A stretch of 64,000 nt of DNA from CAVQCX01 sp963711095. Its GTDB lineage: Bacteria; Pseudomonadota; Gammaproteobacteria; Chromatiales; Chromatiaceae. The notes beneath the pieces were generated by a model. The model saw only the letters and a list, made by a program, of their open reading frames with translations. It was not told where the DNA came from and made no database searches. The stretch is from NCBI GenBank assembly GCA_963711095.1, contig CAVQCX010000038.1, positions 340,151 through 404,150 of the forward strand, in the 5' to 3' direction. A program made the position numbers and the translations under genes. Positions 1-8,905 of the stretch are shown piece after piece (within the stretch, counting starts at the first letter, position 1; each line of letters opens with the position of its first letter).

Positions 1-1503
1 CTGGAGCCACTTGCCGATGGCATTGAGGTGCTCGGGGGTTTCCACACCGTCCTTGTCCTTGCCCCGGTTGGAATGCACATCGCGTCCCACATAGCAGCCG
101 CCCGCGGCGTCGCGGTTGTCGCCCTTGGCATAGTTGTTCTTGCCTTCGGGGCTGATCGGGTAGCCTTTCATGCTCCGATCCTGGCGATGTGCGGGGTGGC
201 AGCCCTGGCAGGCACTGGTGCGACCCTGGCCGTCAGGCATCGGGGCGTTGATCTGGTGCACCGTGTGCATGGCCTGGGTCAGCGGTGGGATCTTCATTTC
301 CTTGCCGGTCTTCCTGTCCTTGAAGGTCTTGGACGACAGCACGCCGATGACGTTGTCCGCATGACACTTCTGGCACAGGATCGGGTCGCGCCCGATGCGG
401 TTGTCCGTGTCGCGGCTGCCGGGCTTGTAGTTCTTCAGGAAGTGGGTGCCATTCAGGTCGTCGTGCATCTCCAGGATGGAGATCGCGGTGCCCTTGAGCT
501 CGGCGATCCAATCCGAGGCCCCGAGGGACTTCCAGAAGTCGTGCTCACCCTTGTACAGGGTGTACTTGGTGCCGTTCGCCGTGTCGTTGGAGTGGCAGTT
601 GGCGCAGTTGGGGATGTCAATGGGGCTGTCGCCGATGAAGTGCACGGGCTGCCCGGTGTGGCTGTCAATCACCGGCTTGCCGGTGTCTGCCTCGAGCATG
701 GACACCCAAGACTCCTGGAACGGCTGGATGTCGCTCTCGACCAGGGCCATCCAGCTCTTAGCGACCACACTGTCGTTGAACGGGGTGAGCGGCAGGCCCA
801 GGGCGTCCCAGATGCCCGGATTGGTGAGCACGATAGGCACGTTGTCCAGCACCGGCGACTTGGTATAGACGATGATGCCGACGTCGCCGGTGTAATCCAG
901 GAAGCCGCCCTTCAGGGGGCTGGGCACGGCTGACCCCGCCGGACCGTTGTCCCGCGGAACCGGGATGTCCTTGCCGACGACCTTCTTCTCGCTATCCTTG
1001 CTGGTGCCCTTGGGGTTGGTGCCCTTCAGGTCCTTGTATACGTAGAGATGGTTCCAGTAGGCGTTGGCAACGTTCTCGTTGGGTCCGTACTTGCCGTCGC
1101 CGTTGACGTCGTAGGGCACGCTCCAGTATCTGAGCTTGGTGCCCTCGGAGTAGGTGTTATCGGTATGGCCATAGGCGAGCTTGAAGCGCTTCTTGCCGTC
1201 GACCACCACCGTGGGCTCCTTCTCGTCGGCCTCCAGCAGCTCGGGATACTTGCGCTCGCCGGTCGCGGTCTTGATGACCTGAGCCTGCACCGAGTTGTAT
1301 GGCGGCAGCACGCAGCAATAGCTGAAGTCGAACCCGGTGCAGTGCATCCCGAGCTCGTAATTGATCGTGATGTTGTACTCGTTCTTGGGCTTGCTGGTAT
1401 CGACGGCAGGTTTGGCTTCAGATTCGTTCGTCGCGGCTTGGAGTGCGCAACCGGCGACGACCAGGCCTCCACATACGGCCAAGGCAGTGAGCGTCTTCTT
1501 CAT
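1..1503 (-). CDS. multiheme c-type cytochrome lipoprotein, 3' end outside window
   Basis: The reading frame is open from an ATG at 1503 to the window edge (501 codons, no stop), so the C-terminus lies outside. The N-terminus has a signal peptide ending in a lipobox (residues about 15-19, VVAGC), suggesting an exported, lipid-anchored protein. Three CxxCH heme-c motifs are visible: CANCH near residue 300, CQKCH near 377 and CQGCH near 432; more may follow outside. The first 280 residues have no heme motif and resemble an uncharacterised periplasmic domain with a paired-Cys stretch near residue 65. Probable role is extracytoplasmic electron transfer; the partner is unknown. It is divergent from the diheme cytochrome gene at 2058. 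Confidence 0.85.
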   Translation of the reverse strand, partial: MKKTLTALAVCGGLVVAGCALQAATNESEAKPAVDTSKPKNEYNITINYELGMHCTGFDFSYCCVLPPYNSVQAQVIKTATGERKYPELLEADEKEPTVVVDGKKRFKLAYGHTDNTYSEGTKLRYWSVPYDVNGDGKYGPNENVANAYWNHLYVYKDLKGTNPKGTSKDSEKKVVGKDIPVPRDNGPAGSAVPSPLKGGFLDYTGDVGIIVYTKSPVLDNVPIVLTNPGIWDALGLPLTPFNDSVVAKSWMALVESDIQPFQESWVSMLEADTGKPVIDSHTGQPVHFIGDSPIDIPNCANCHSNDTANGTKYTLYKGEHDFWKSLGASDWIAELKGTAISILEMHDDLNGTHFLKNYKPGSRDTDNRIGRDPILCQKCHADNVIGVLSSKTFKDRKTGKEMKIPPLTQAMHTVHQINAPMPDGQGRTSACQGCHPAHRQDRSMKGYPISPEGKNNYAKGDNRDAAGGCYVGRDVHSNRGKDKDGVETPEHLNAIGKWLQ

Positions 1504-2057
1504 GGGTCCCCCTCGGTGTCGAGCAGATGGCCGAGCCACCGGACGTTTCCGAGGAGCGGCCGCGTTGTTGTTGTTTCGCCAGACGCCGCCGCAAAATATC
1601 GCCACGGCATGTTAAGAACATGAATCTTATTTATAGCAGTGCGGACTGTTTCACACAATCCTGGGAATACCCTAAAAAGCGGCGACGGGCACGCATAAGA
1701 ATTTTACTATTTGCTCATCTTTAGGTCATCCCGCAGTGCTCGTGGGTGGGCGTGACCTACCATGCATGTGGATCTTCCCCTGCATATTCCGGTTCTCGGC
1801 CCGTCACGGTTCGGCAATGCGGGAAGGGGCTTCCGCCACCGATGTCCTTGCCGCGCTGCGCGTGCCTTGGTCTGGTCTGGGCGGCGGACGAGCAGGGAAC
1901 CCCGCGCGCCGCGGCCTGTCTTTACGAGGCAGGGGCCGGTCACAACTTGCCCCTGGGGAAAACCCCTGTTGCAATAGGCGGCGCGATCGCCTTCCGACGA
2001 CGAAAGAGAAGGCTATCATTGACTGACAACCACCACTGTGGAGACTTGGAGGCAAAC
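1504..2057. other. 554-bp intergenic region between two divergent cytochrome genes
   Basis: No convincing gene. Open frames run through it on both strands (one is an upstream extension of the 2058 gene), but they lack a ribosome binding site and family resemblance. The stretch 1610-1730 is distinctly AT-rich compared with its surroundings and is the likely promoter zone for the minus-strand cytochrome. Promoters for both genes should lie here, but no clear -35/-10 pair was found. Confidence 0.5.
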
Positions 2058-2666
2058 ATGCTGAAACTATTCGGAGTCACTGTCGCGGCAGGGCTGCTCG
2101 CCCTCGCCGCCCCGCTCGCAGTCAGCGCCGCTGACGGCGCCAAGCTGGCCGAGAAATGCGCCGACTGCCATGGAAAGGACGGCAACAGCGATAAGGATCA
2201 GGTACCCAACATCGCGGGTTTTTCGGCCCCGTATCTGGAAGACACCATGAAGGCCTATCGTGGCGGTGATCGCCCGGGTACCAAGTTCAAGAAGGACGAT
2301 GGCACCGAGACCGACATGAACGAGGTCGCCAAGGACCTGAGCGATGACGACATCAGCGCTCTGGCCAGCTTCTATGAAGGCCAGAAGTTCAAGAGCCATG
2401 CCAGCGAGCAGAAGACCGACCCTGCGTTGGTCTCGCACGGCGCGCAGCTGTTCGATGACGGCTGCAAGAAGTGCCACAACGAGTTCGGCTCGGACCCGAG
2501 CGATGATGCGGGCCTGCTGGCCGGCCAGTGGATGCCCTATATGAGAGAGCAATTCAAGAATTTCGAATCTGGCAAGCGGGATATGCCCAAGAAGATGAAG
2601 ACCAAGTTCGACGAGATCAACAAGGACGACTACGAGGCCGTCATCCAGGCCCTGGGCAGCAAGTAG
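2058..2666 (+). CDS. diheme cytochrome c, c4/flavocytochrome-c subunit type
   Basis: About 202 aa with a Sec signal peptide (cleavage near AVSA-AD, residue 24-25) and two class I heme domains: CADCH at about residue 34 and CKKCH at about residue 135. The mature size (about 19 kDa) and the motif spacing fit cytochrome c4 or the heme subunit of flavocytochrome c sulfide dehydrogenase (FccA/SoxE-like). The stretch YLEDTMKAYRGGDRP near residue 60 is typical of that group. The start was chosen at 2058 because GGAGG sits 5 bases upstream; the frame is open further 5' without support. No flavoprotein (FccB) partner lies next to it, so it may serve as a soluble periplasmic electron carrier. Exact subfamily is inference. 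Confidence 0.9.
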   Translation: MLKLFGVTVAAGLLALAAPLAVSAADGAKLAEKCADCHGKDGNSDKDQVPNIAGFSAPYLEDTMKAYRGGDRPGTKFKKDDGTETDMNEVAKDLSDDDISALASFYEGQKFKSHASEQKTDPALVSHGAQLFDDGCKKCHNEFGSDPSDDAGLLAGQWMPYMREQFKNFESGKRDMPKKMKTKFDEINKDDYEAVIQALGSK

Positions 2667-2677
2667 CCCATTTGCGT

Positions 2678-2702
2678 CCGGCGGCCCGCCGTGGGCCGCC
2701 GG
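2678..2702 (+). terminator. hairpin after the diheme cytochrome gene
   Basis: A perfect 10-bp GC-only stem (2678-2687 with 2693-2702) and a 5-nt loop begins 11 bases after the stop codon. No strong U-tract follows, so it could be a weak intrinsic terminator or an mRNA-stabilising hairpin. Confidence 0.6.
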
Positions 2703-2937
2703 GTGTTAGACGTTTACCGCATCACACCCCGGACGAGGCGATGCCTAGCGCGCTGCTACCTCGGCATGGCGTTCAGCGAGTCTGGCGGCTGAGCCGCTGT
2801 CGCGCAGGCCCAGACCCGCGTCGTGCGGCACCCCGGGCGTTGCGCCTGGGGATCGACAGCAAGCCGGGAATCACCGGCGGACCCAGGCGCGCGCTTGCCT
2901 GCTTTCGGGCCGAAGCATAGCTGGTGAGCCACCGGGC

Positions 2938-4410
2938 TTGGCGCTGACACTGTACTGGCACGACTACGAGACCTGGGGAGCGGACCCGCGCCGGGATCGG
3001 CCCGCCCAGTTCGCCGGCCTTCGCACCGACCCGGATCTCCAACCTCTGGAAGATCCCCTGGTGATCTATTGCCGCCCGCCCGAGGACGGTCTGCCCCACC
3101 CGGAGGCTTGTCTGATCACCGGCATCACGCCCCAGCGGGCGCGCCGGGACGGCCTGAGCGAGGCGCAGCTCATGGGCCGCATCCATGCCGAGCTTGGGCG
3201 CCCCGAGACCTGTGGGCTGGGCTACAACAGCCTGCGCTTCGACGACGAGCTGACCCGCCATGGGCTCTACCGCAACTTCTTCGACCCCTATGCGCGGGAA
3301 TGGCGCGACGGCAGCTCCCGCTGGGACATCATCGACCTGGCACGCCTGACGCGCGCGCTGCGTCCCGAAGGGATGGAGTGGCCCGAGCACGCCGACGGCA
3401 CGCCGAGCTACCGTCTGGAGCATCTGTGTGCCGCTAACGGCATCGAGCACACCGGGGCCCACGACGCGCTTGCCGATGTGCGGGCTACCATCGGGCTCGC
3501 CCGCCTGATTCGCCGCCTCCAGCCCAGGCTCTACGATTACCTGTTCGAGCTGCGCGACAAGCGCCGCGTCGCGCCGCTGCTGGACCCAGTGGCCATGAAG
3601 CCCGTGCTGCACGTGTCGGCTATGTTCCCGGCGCGCTACGGCTGTCTCGCCGTGGTCGCGCCCCTCGCCATGCATCCCCAGAACCGCAACGGCGTGATCG
3701 TGGTGGATCTGCGCCATGACCCGGGTCCGCTGATCGAGCTCGATCACCAGGCATTGCGGGAGCGTGTGTTCACGCCTGCGGCGGATCTGCCCGAGGGGGA
3801 GGCGCGGGTCGCGCTGAAGACAGTGCACCTGAACAAGTGTCCGGCCCTGGCTCCCCTGGGCACGCTGACCGAAACGGCGGCACGCCGCTGGGATATCGAC
3901 GTGGCGCGCTCGCTGGTCCACCTGGAGCGTCTCAGGGCGGCGCCGGGGCTGGCCGCCAAAGTCGCCCAGGCGCTGACCGCCCCCGAATTCCCGCCTTCGG
4001 ACGACCCGGAGCAGGGCCTCTACGACGGCTTCTTCGGCGACGCCGACCGGGCGCGCATTGCCCGCGTGCGCCTGACCCCGCCGGAGGACCTGGGGCGGGT
4101 GGACTTCGGCTTCGAGGACCACCGGCTGCCGGAGCTGCTATTCAGGTACCGGGCGCGCAACTATCCCGAAACGCTCTCCGCCGCCGAGCAGCGACGCTGG
4201 CACAAGCTGGTGCGGCGCAGGCTCACGGACCCGCGCGCCGGCGGCCCGCTGACGCTGATCGCCTTTCGCGCGGAGCTGGCTGCAGCCCGTGCCCGGCCGG
4301 ACCTGGATGCCGGGCGGCAGGCCGTGCTGGATGCCCTCGAGGCCCACGGCGCCGATATCGCCGCCGCAGCCGGCCTCGTCTGGCCCCCCGCCGGCGCGCA
4401 GATGGGATAA
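2938..4410 (+). CDS. sbcB: exodeoxyribonuclease I
   Basis: 490 aa, close to the E. coli enzyme (475 aa). It degrades single-stranded DNA 3'-5' and acts in recombination and mismatch repair. The DEDDh exonuclease core is present: HDYETWG at residues 8-14, the FDDE stretch near residue 103, and HDALADVRAT near residue 178. The family-specific helical domain follows. The start appears to be TTG at 2938; there is no in-frame ATG or GTG nearby upstream and the Shine-Dalgarno match is weak, so the start is uncertain by a few codons. The next gene, a helicase, starts 33 bases downstream, so they are probably co-transcribed. Confidence 0.93.
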   Translation: MALTLYWHDYETWGADPRRDRPAQFAGLRTDPDLQPLEDPLVIYCRPPEDGLPHPEACLITGITPQRARRDGLSEAQLMGRIHAELGRPETCGLGYNSLRFDDELTRHGLYRNFFDPYAREWRDGSSRWDIIDLARLTRALRPEGMEWPEHADGTPSYRLEHLCAANGIEHTGAHDALADVRATIGLARLIRRLQPRLYDYLFELRDKRRVAPLLDPVAMKPVLHVSAMFPARYGCLAVVAPLAMHPQNRNGVIVVDLRHDPGPLIELDHQALRERVFTPAADLPEGEARVALKTVHLNKCPALAPLGTLTETAARRWDIDVARSLVHLERLRAAPGLAAKVAQALTAPEFPPSDDPEQGLYDGFFGDADRARIARVRLTPPEDLGRVDFGFEDHRLPELLFRYRARNYPETLSAAEQRRWHKLVRRRLTDPRAGGPLTLIAFRAELAAARARPDLDAGRQAVLDALEAHGADIAAAAGLVWPPAGAQMG

Positions 4411-4442
4411 GCTCTCCCGGATTGAGCGGGGGGGCGCGGCCA

Positions 4443-5813
4443 ATGGAAAGTCAAGGGTTCGGCGGGCTCGGTCTCGACAGCAGGCTACTGCGCGCGCTGG
4501 GCCGACTCGGCCTGACGGCGCCGACCGAGGTCCAGGAGGAAGCGGTGCCACCCGCCCTGGAAGGGCACGACCTGCTGGTTTGTGCCCCCACGGGCACGGG
4601 TAAGACCCTGGCGTACCTGCTGCCGGTGCTGCAGAATCTGCTCGGGACCCACGCAGCCAGGGGGGGGGTCCGCGGCCTGGTGCTGGCCCCGACACGGGAG
4701 CTGGCCGACCAGATCTGGCGGGTGATCCGTGACGTCAGTGACCAGACCAGCCTGCGCTTCGCGCTGATCACCGGCGGGGCGTCCTATGCCGATCAGCTCA
4801 AGCGCCTGCACCACGCCCCCGATCTGATCGTGGCCACGCCCGGGCGGCTGCTCGCCCAGCTGGACGGGGGCAGCTGCGATCTGGTCGGCGTCCGGGTCTG
4901 TGTGGTGGATGAAGCCGATCGCATGCTCGACCTGGGCTTCATGCCCGAGGTGGGGCGCATCCTGTCCCAGATGCCCGACGATCGGCAGATGCTCATGCTC
5001 TCGGCCACGCTGGAGCAGCAGGCGATCCTCGAGCTGGCGCGCCAATGGCTGAGGGATCCCCAGGTCGTCGAGGTCGGCGGGCCGCGCACCCTCGCCCACG
5101 GGGTGGTGCAGCGGGCGTTTCTGGCGGATGATGCGGACCATAAGCTGGCGCTGCTCAAGCGCCTGCTCGATGAGCTGCTGGCCCCGCCTGTGGATCTCCA
5201 GAACGGCGCGGCACCGGGAAAGGCGCTAGTGTTCGTGGTCACCAAGCTGCGCGCCGAGCAGCTGGCGGGCCGGCTGAAGTCCCGAGGGATGGCCTGCGAG
5301 GCCCTGCACGGCGGACTGGACCTGCAGACCCGGCTGAAGCGGGTAAGGTTGTTGAACGAGGGACGCCTGCGGGCATTGATCGCCACGGACGTGGCTGCCC
5401 GCGGGCTCGATATCGAGCGCGTGACCCACGTGGTCAGCTACGATCTGCCCCGCAGCGCGGACGTCTACGTGCACCGCGCCGGGCGCACCGCCCGGGCCGG
5501 TGAGCCGGGTGAGGTCATCTCGCTGGTCGAGGCCCACGACGCGCGCATGCTGCAGCGCATCGAGCGCTACCTCGCCCGGGCAATTCCCCGGGAGGTGCTA
5601 GGGGGACTCGAGCCTCGGCACCGGGAGCCGGTGTTCAAGCGCAAGAAGCGCAAGGACCACAAGCTGAGCGCCAAGGCGCCTGAGCGTCCCGCCAAGAAGG
5701 AGCGCTGGCGCGACCGCAAGAACAAGGGCAAGCCCAAGGGGCCGCTGGGACGGCGTGGCAAGCTCGCGCTCGAGCAGGCCATCAAGCCACCGGGGGACAA
5801 GACGCCCGGATAG
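4443..5813 (+). CDS. DEAD-box ATP-dependent RNA helicase (SrmB/RhlE type)
   Basis: 456 aa from the ATG at 4443, preceded by a G-rich Shine-Dalgarno stretch. Motifs in order: Q-motif region (TAPTEVQEEAVP), Walker A APTGTGKT at about residue 48, PTRELA, TPGR, DEAD at about 156, SAT at about 190, ARGLDIE and HRAGRTAR at about 344. A basic C-terminal tail of about 65 residues (KRKKRKDHK and similar Lys/Arg runs) is typical of ribosome-assembly and cold-adaptation helicases. It unwinds short RNA duplexes in the cytoplasm. The frame is open far upstream into sbcB, but that part is only a shadow of sbcB. Its 3' end overlaps the convergent gene at 5782 by 32 bp. Confidence 0.93.
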   Translation: MESQGFGGLGLDSRLLRALGRLGLTAPTEVQEEAVPPALEGHDLLVCAPTGTGKTLAYLLPVLQNLLGTHAARGGVRGLVLAPTRELADQIWRVIRDVSDQTSLRFALITGGASYADQLKRLHHAPDLIVATPGRLLAQLDGGSCDLVGVRVCVVDEADRMLDLGFMPEVGRILSQMPDDRQMLMLSATLEQQAILELARQWLRDPQVVEVGGPRTLAHGVVQRAFLADDADHKLALLKRLLDELLAPPVDLQNGAAPGKALVFVVTKLRAEQLAGRLKSRGMACEALHGGLDLQTRLKRVRLLNEGRLRALIATDVAARGLDIERVTHVVSYDLPRSADVYVHRAGRTARAGEPGEVISLVEAHDARMLQRIERYLARAIPREVLGGLEPRHREPVFKRKKRKDHKLSAKAPERPAKKERWRDRKNKGKPKGPLGRRGKLALEQAIKPPGDKTPG

Positions 5814-6132
5814 GGGCTCGGGCCGCGTCTGTCGCCGGGGGCCGAGCGCAGTCCCCCAGCCAGCCGGACAGCGCGCCGACGATGGCGCGGGCCTGATCGC
5901 GGCTGGAGATGGTGAACTTCGACTTGGGCAGGTAGCTGTCGCCGCGCTTCTGGTAGCGCCGAATACTGTATTTGTCCGGCCCGTACTCGGCCTTGCGCGG
6001 GTCCCATTCCTGGAGACGGAACAGGATGGTGGTCCAGGCCCCCTTGGAGAGGACCACCTTGTCGAGCTCCTTGACGAGCTCGACTCCGCCCTCGGTGTAG
6101 CTGACCGTCAATTCGTCGGGTTTGGAAGCCAT
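5782..6132 (-). CDS. conserved hypothetical protein of about 116 aa
   Basis: Soluble, mixed-charge protein starting MASKPDELTVSYTEGG. It contains GAWTTILFRLQEWD and YSIRRYQKRG, recalling a small uncharacterised family whose members begin with a similar beta-strand plus a tyrosine/arginine-rich segment; function unknown. The start at 6132 has AAAGGA 12 bases upstream; a GTG 6 bases earlier is an alternative. The C-terminal 25 residues overlap the convergent helicase gene and look non-conserved. It lies 72 bp downstream of the ankyrin lipoprotein gene on the same strand, so it may share its transcript. Confidence 0.75.
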   Translation of the reverse strand: MASKPDELTVSYTEGGVELVKELDKVVLSKGAWTTILFRLQEWDPRKAEYGPDKYSIRRYQKRGDSYLPKSKFTISSRDQARAIVGALSGWLGDCARPPATDAARAPIRASCPPVA

Positions 6133-6204
6133 GGCCACGCGGGTCCTTTCGGCATCTTCATTCGAGCGCGCGACCTTACCAGAAGCCACCCGCCCGGTCA
6201 CCTC

Positions 6205-6867
6205 TCATTCGGCGAGGCCGCCGTTGACGTGCAGCAGGCGCTGCAGCTCGGCGTTACCGTTGAGGGTCGCCCGCGCCAGCGGGGTTCGACCCTGCGCGTC
6301 TCGGACGTTGACGTCCGCCCCCCGGGCGATCAGTAGCTTGGCAAGCACGCGCTCCCCGCGCTGAGTGGCCGCCAGCAGCGGGGTGTCGCCGGCCGCATCC
6401 TTGCCGTTGATGTCCGCTCCCTGCTTGACCAGGAAGGCGATGACGTCCCGGTCGGCGACATTGCGCTCGACCACGCCGTGCAGCATGGCCGTCGGATCGA
6501 AACGGGCGCCGCGTTTGACCAGCAGCTCGGCCACCTGGGTCCGGCCGGTCATGACGGCCCAGTAGATCGGCGTGTGTCCTTTCCGGTCGGGTGCGTCGAT
6601 CGCGGCCCCGTTGTCCAGCAGCATCCGCACGATCACGATTTGCCCCATCCGGGCAGCGACGTGCAGGGGTGTCTGCCCATCGATGCTCGGGGCGTTGATA
6701 TCGGTGCCCCAGTGGATGTGGCGTGCGATCTGGTCGAGGTCGCCGCGCTCGATCGCGGGATAGAGTCCGATGGTCGGGCGGTCCGGCTGGCTGCATCCAC
6801 CGAGGCTGACCAGCAGTGCCAGGGTCAAGCAGCGTCGGAGGCGGCGGATGTGTGCGTGCCGGGGCAT
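6205..6867 (-). CDS. ankyrin-repeat lipoprotein
   Basis: 220 aa. The N-terminus MPRHAHIRRLRRC... forms a lipoprotein signal ending LVSLGGC near residue 24, so it is predicted to be anchored in the cell envelope. The rest consists of four to five ankyrin repeats, recognisable by DGQTPLHVAARMGQ, KGHTPIYWAVMTGR, AGDTPLLAATQRGE and QGRTPLARATLNGN, i.e. a protein-protein interaction scaffold. Partner unknown. The open frame extends 106 codons upstream, but the signal peptide fixes the start at 6867. Confidence 0.88.
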   Translation of the reverse strand: MPRHAHIRRLRRCLTLALLVSLGGCSQPDRPTIGLYPAIERGDLDQIARHIHWGTDINAPSIDGQTPLHVAARMGQIVIVRMLLDNGAAIDAPDRKGHTPIYWAVMTGRTQVAELLVKRGARFDPTAMLHGVVERNVADRDVIAFLVKQGADINGKDAAGDTPLLAATQRGERVLAKLLIARGADVNVRDAQGRTPLARATLNGNAELQRLLHVNGGLAE

Positions 6868-7199
6868 GGCTCGTCGCAATCTGTATTGGGCGGGTACAGG
6901 GCCGGGAAGCGGTCGACGCAAATGGCTGGCACCGACGATCCCTCGCCCTGCCCCTGGGTCATGACCGCCGGGACGAGCGCTGCGTCCCGAAACCAGCGGC
7001 GGGTGGCCCGGATGGTAAACCGCCTGTCCGCGCCGCTGCAACCTCCGGGGGCGTCCGCTGTCCAATGGGCTGCCGGGAGCCCGTATCACAGGGTAAGCAG
7101 CTGGCCGGTCAGGGCAATTTATGGTTAAATTTCGCTCACTTGGACTGAGTCCGGGCAAATCGCGGGCGCAGATCCGGGTCAGCAAGGGTTTCTCGAAAG
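6868..7199. other. 332-bp divergent intergenic region
   Basis: No gene seen. It should hold promoters for the ankyrin lipoprotein (minus) and the DUF3108 gene (plus). The AT-rich patch around 7107-7130 is the only promoter-like tract on the plus side; no reliable -35 partner. Confidence 0.4.
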
Positions 7200-8162
7200 A
7201 TGAGCACCGCGTACAACGCTTGGCGGCTTTCCATGGGCTCTCCCGCTCGCTGGGCGATCGTCCTGCTGTTCAGCGTCTGCACGGCTCTGTCGCAGGCCCG
7301 GGCGGCGGCCACTCACCCTGCCTATCTCGGTGAGCGCTTGGCTTATACGGCCTCGTACGAGGGGCTGTTGTCGGGCGGCTCGCGGCTTGACATCGCCGAT
7401 GTGCTGATCACCACCGATGCCCAGCCGACCCCCTTCAATGGCGAAACGGCCTACAAGACATCCCTGGTCGCCTCTTCGGAGGCCCACGGCGCGCTTGAGC
7501 GCTTCTATCGGTTTCGCTATGAATACAGCAGCCTGCTGAGCACTGACCTGCGCCGCTCGCTGCTGTTCGAGCAGCGCAAGGGCGAGGACGACGCGCACCA
7601 CACCGTGGTCTGGTTCGATTGGAAGCACGATCAGCTCGCCAAGTTCAGGAAGGCCGATGGCGATAGAGCCCCGGCTACTGGGACGCCGGGCCTGCGTGTG
7701 CTTGCGCAGATCGGACTCGCGGCCGATGCCTCGCAGTACGAGGCCCATACGGTCAAGGGCTTGGCGTTTCCGGATCGCATGCTCGACCGGCTCTCCCTGC
7801 TGCAGGTGCTGAGGGTGCAGGACTTCGACCGGGTCAGCTCGCTCAAGGTGCCGGTCTCGGACGGCAAGTCCCTGCTCGAATATCGCGTCCAGCTGGTCGG
7901 GCGGGAGCCCCTGGAGGTTGATGGGCGCAGCTGGCAGACCTTTCACCTTCGACTCACAGCCTTTGACCTGGTCAAGGGGGCCGATTCCGGTCAGGCGCCG
8001 GTGGACGTCTGGCTGGCTGCGGACCAGGCCCATACGCCGGTACGCTTCCTGACCCAGCACAAGCTCGGGCGGTTCGACGTCCGGTTGAGAACGGCGATGG
8101 CGACGACCCTGGGGGCGGCGGCCAGTCGGCACGCCGCGAGGCTCGCCGCACAGGGGCTCTGA
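7200..8162 (+). CDS. DUF3108 family exported protein
   Basis: 320 aa with an N-terminal signal peptide (hydrophobic core WAIVLLFSVCTAL, cleavage near RAAA). The remainder matches the layout of DUF3108 proteins: GERLAYTASYEGLLSGG near the N-terminus of the mature part, repeated beta strands, and a C-terminal VWLAADQAHTPVRF stretch. Members are predicted periplasmic or outer-membrane-associated beta-rich proteins of unknown function. ATG at 7200 and at 7233 are both possible; the second gives a more usual signal peptide. The DsrE-like gene follows after 69 bp. Confidence 0.8.
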   Translation: MSTAYNAWRLSMGSPARWAIVLLFSVCTALSQARAAATHPAYLGERLAYTASYEGLLSGGSRLDIADVLITTDAQPTPFNGETAYKTSLVASSEAHGALERFYRFRYEYSSLLSTDLRRSLLFEQRKGEDDAHHTVVWFDWKHDQLAKFRKADGDRAPATGTPGLRVLAQIGLAADASQYEAHTVKGLAFPDRMLDRLSLLQVLRVQDFDRVSSLKVPVSDGKSLLEYRVQLVGREPLEVDGRSWQTFHLRLTAFDLVKGADSGQAPVDVWLAADQAHTPVRFLTQHKLGRFDVRLRTAMATTLGAAASRHAARLAAQGL

Positions 8163-8231
8163 GCGTTTCGGTGTGCGATTTCACATCATGAGCCCGGCGT
8201 GGGGCCGGTGCTCCGCGGCGGGAGTCCACGG

Positions 8232-8729
8232 ATGAGGTTGATCGATTCGGCTCGGCGCCGTTTCCTGCGCAGCTCATGCCTGGCCGCCTTGATGGCGCCC
8301 TTTGCCGCGCGCGCCAGCGCCCCGGCGCAGCCGATACAGGCCAGCGACCAGGCGCCGGGGGCGGGCGGTGTCGCGCACCGGCTCGTTTACCAGTGCAACC
8401 AGGGCGAGGCCGCCTACTATCGCTCCCTGGTGTTCTCGGTGAGCCAGCTCAAGGACAAGCACGCCGACAACATCGACATCGTGGTCACGGCCTACGGACC
8501 GGGCATCCACCTGCTCGCCAAGCGGCCCAAGCGCCCAGTCCCTCCCGACGTGGTGGAGAAGCTCGGCTACCTGGACCTGTTCGGCGTCCGGTTCCATGCC
8601 TGTGGCAACACCCTGCATGCGCTGGGCTGGGACAAGGCCGACTTGCTCGATTTCGTCGAGGTCGTGCCGATCGGCGCCGAAGACCTGATGCTGCTTCAGG
8701 AGCAGGGCTACAGCTATCTCAGCTGGTGA
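8232..8729 (+). CDS. exported DsrE-family protein
   Basis: 165 aa. It starts with a Tat-like leader (RRRFLRSS then a hydrophobic stretch ending RASA), and the mature part has the DsrE/DsrF-like fold pattern: HRLVYQCNQGEAAYYRSLVFSVSQLKD, then DIVVTAYGPGIHLL, then FHACGNTLHAL with a Cys in the usual active-loop position. Cytoplasmic DsrE proteins relay sulfur; exported relatives are common in sulfur oxidisers, but their role is not settled. Start at 8232 is supported by GGGAG 8 bases upstream; a GTG at 8199 is less likely. Confidence 0.8.
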   Translation: MRLIDSARRRFLRSSCLAALMAPFAARASAPAQPIQASDQAPGAGGVAHRLVYQCNQGEAAYYRSLVFSVSQLKDKHADNIDIVVTAYGPGIHLLAKRPKRPVPPDVVEKLGYLDLFGVRFHACGNTLHALGWDKADLLDFVEVVPIGAEDLMLLQEQGYSYLSW

Positions 8730-8774
8730 CGGCGAGCCCGCGGCGCCCGTGCTCCGTCCCGGGGCGTGTGCGGC

Positions 8775-8905
8775 CTAGGAGCCTGTCGGACTTAGGCTTC
8801 TTGGAAATCGTAACAAATTGAAATATAAAGAATTCTCAAAATTGCACCAAAATAGTGATTCTTTATAAATCAATGACTTGCAGAGAAAGTCCGACAGGCT
8901 CCTAG
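8775..8905. mobile_element. 131-bp MITE with 19-bp perfect terminal inverted repeats
   Basis: The arms 8775-8793 and 8887-8905 are exact reverse complements (CTAGGAGCCTGTCGGACTT). The outer CTAG on each side is itself a palindrome, so it is either part of the arm or a 4-bp target duplication. The interior is strongly AT-rich against GC-rich flanks and carries a second, nested 10-bp inverted repeat (TATAAAGAAT at 8824-8833 with its complement at 8858-8867). It has no coding capacity, so it would depend on a transposase elsewhere. Confidence 0.85.

Noticed and set aside
1746..2057. Upstream extension of the diheme cytochrome frame (about 100 codons)
   Set aside because: No ribosome binding site, Arg/Gly-rich composition, and the real start at 2058 has a good Shine-Dalgarno plus signal peptide.
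4138..5141. Minus-strand frames opposite the helicase
   Set aside because: All are antisense to intact DEAD-box motifs and have no start signals.
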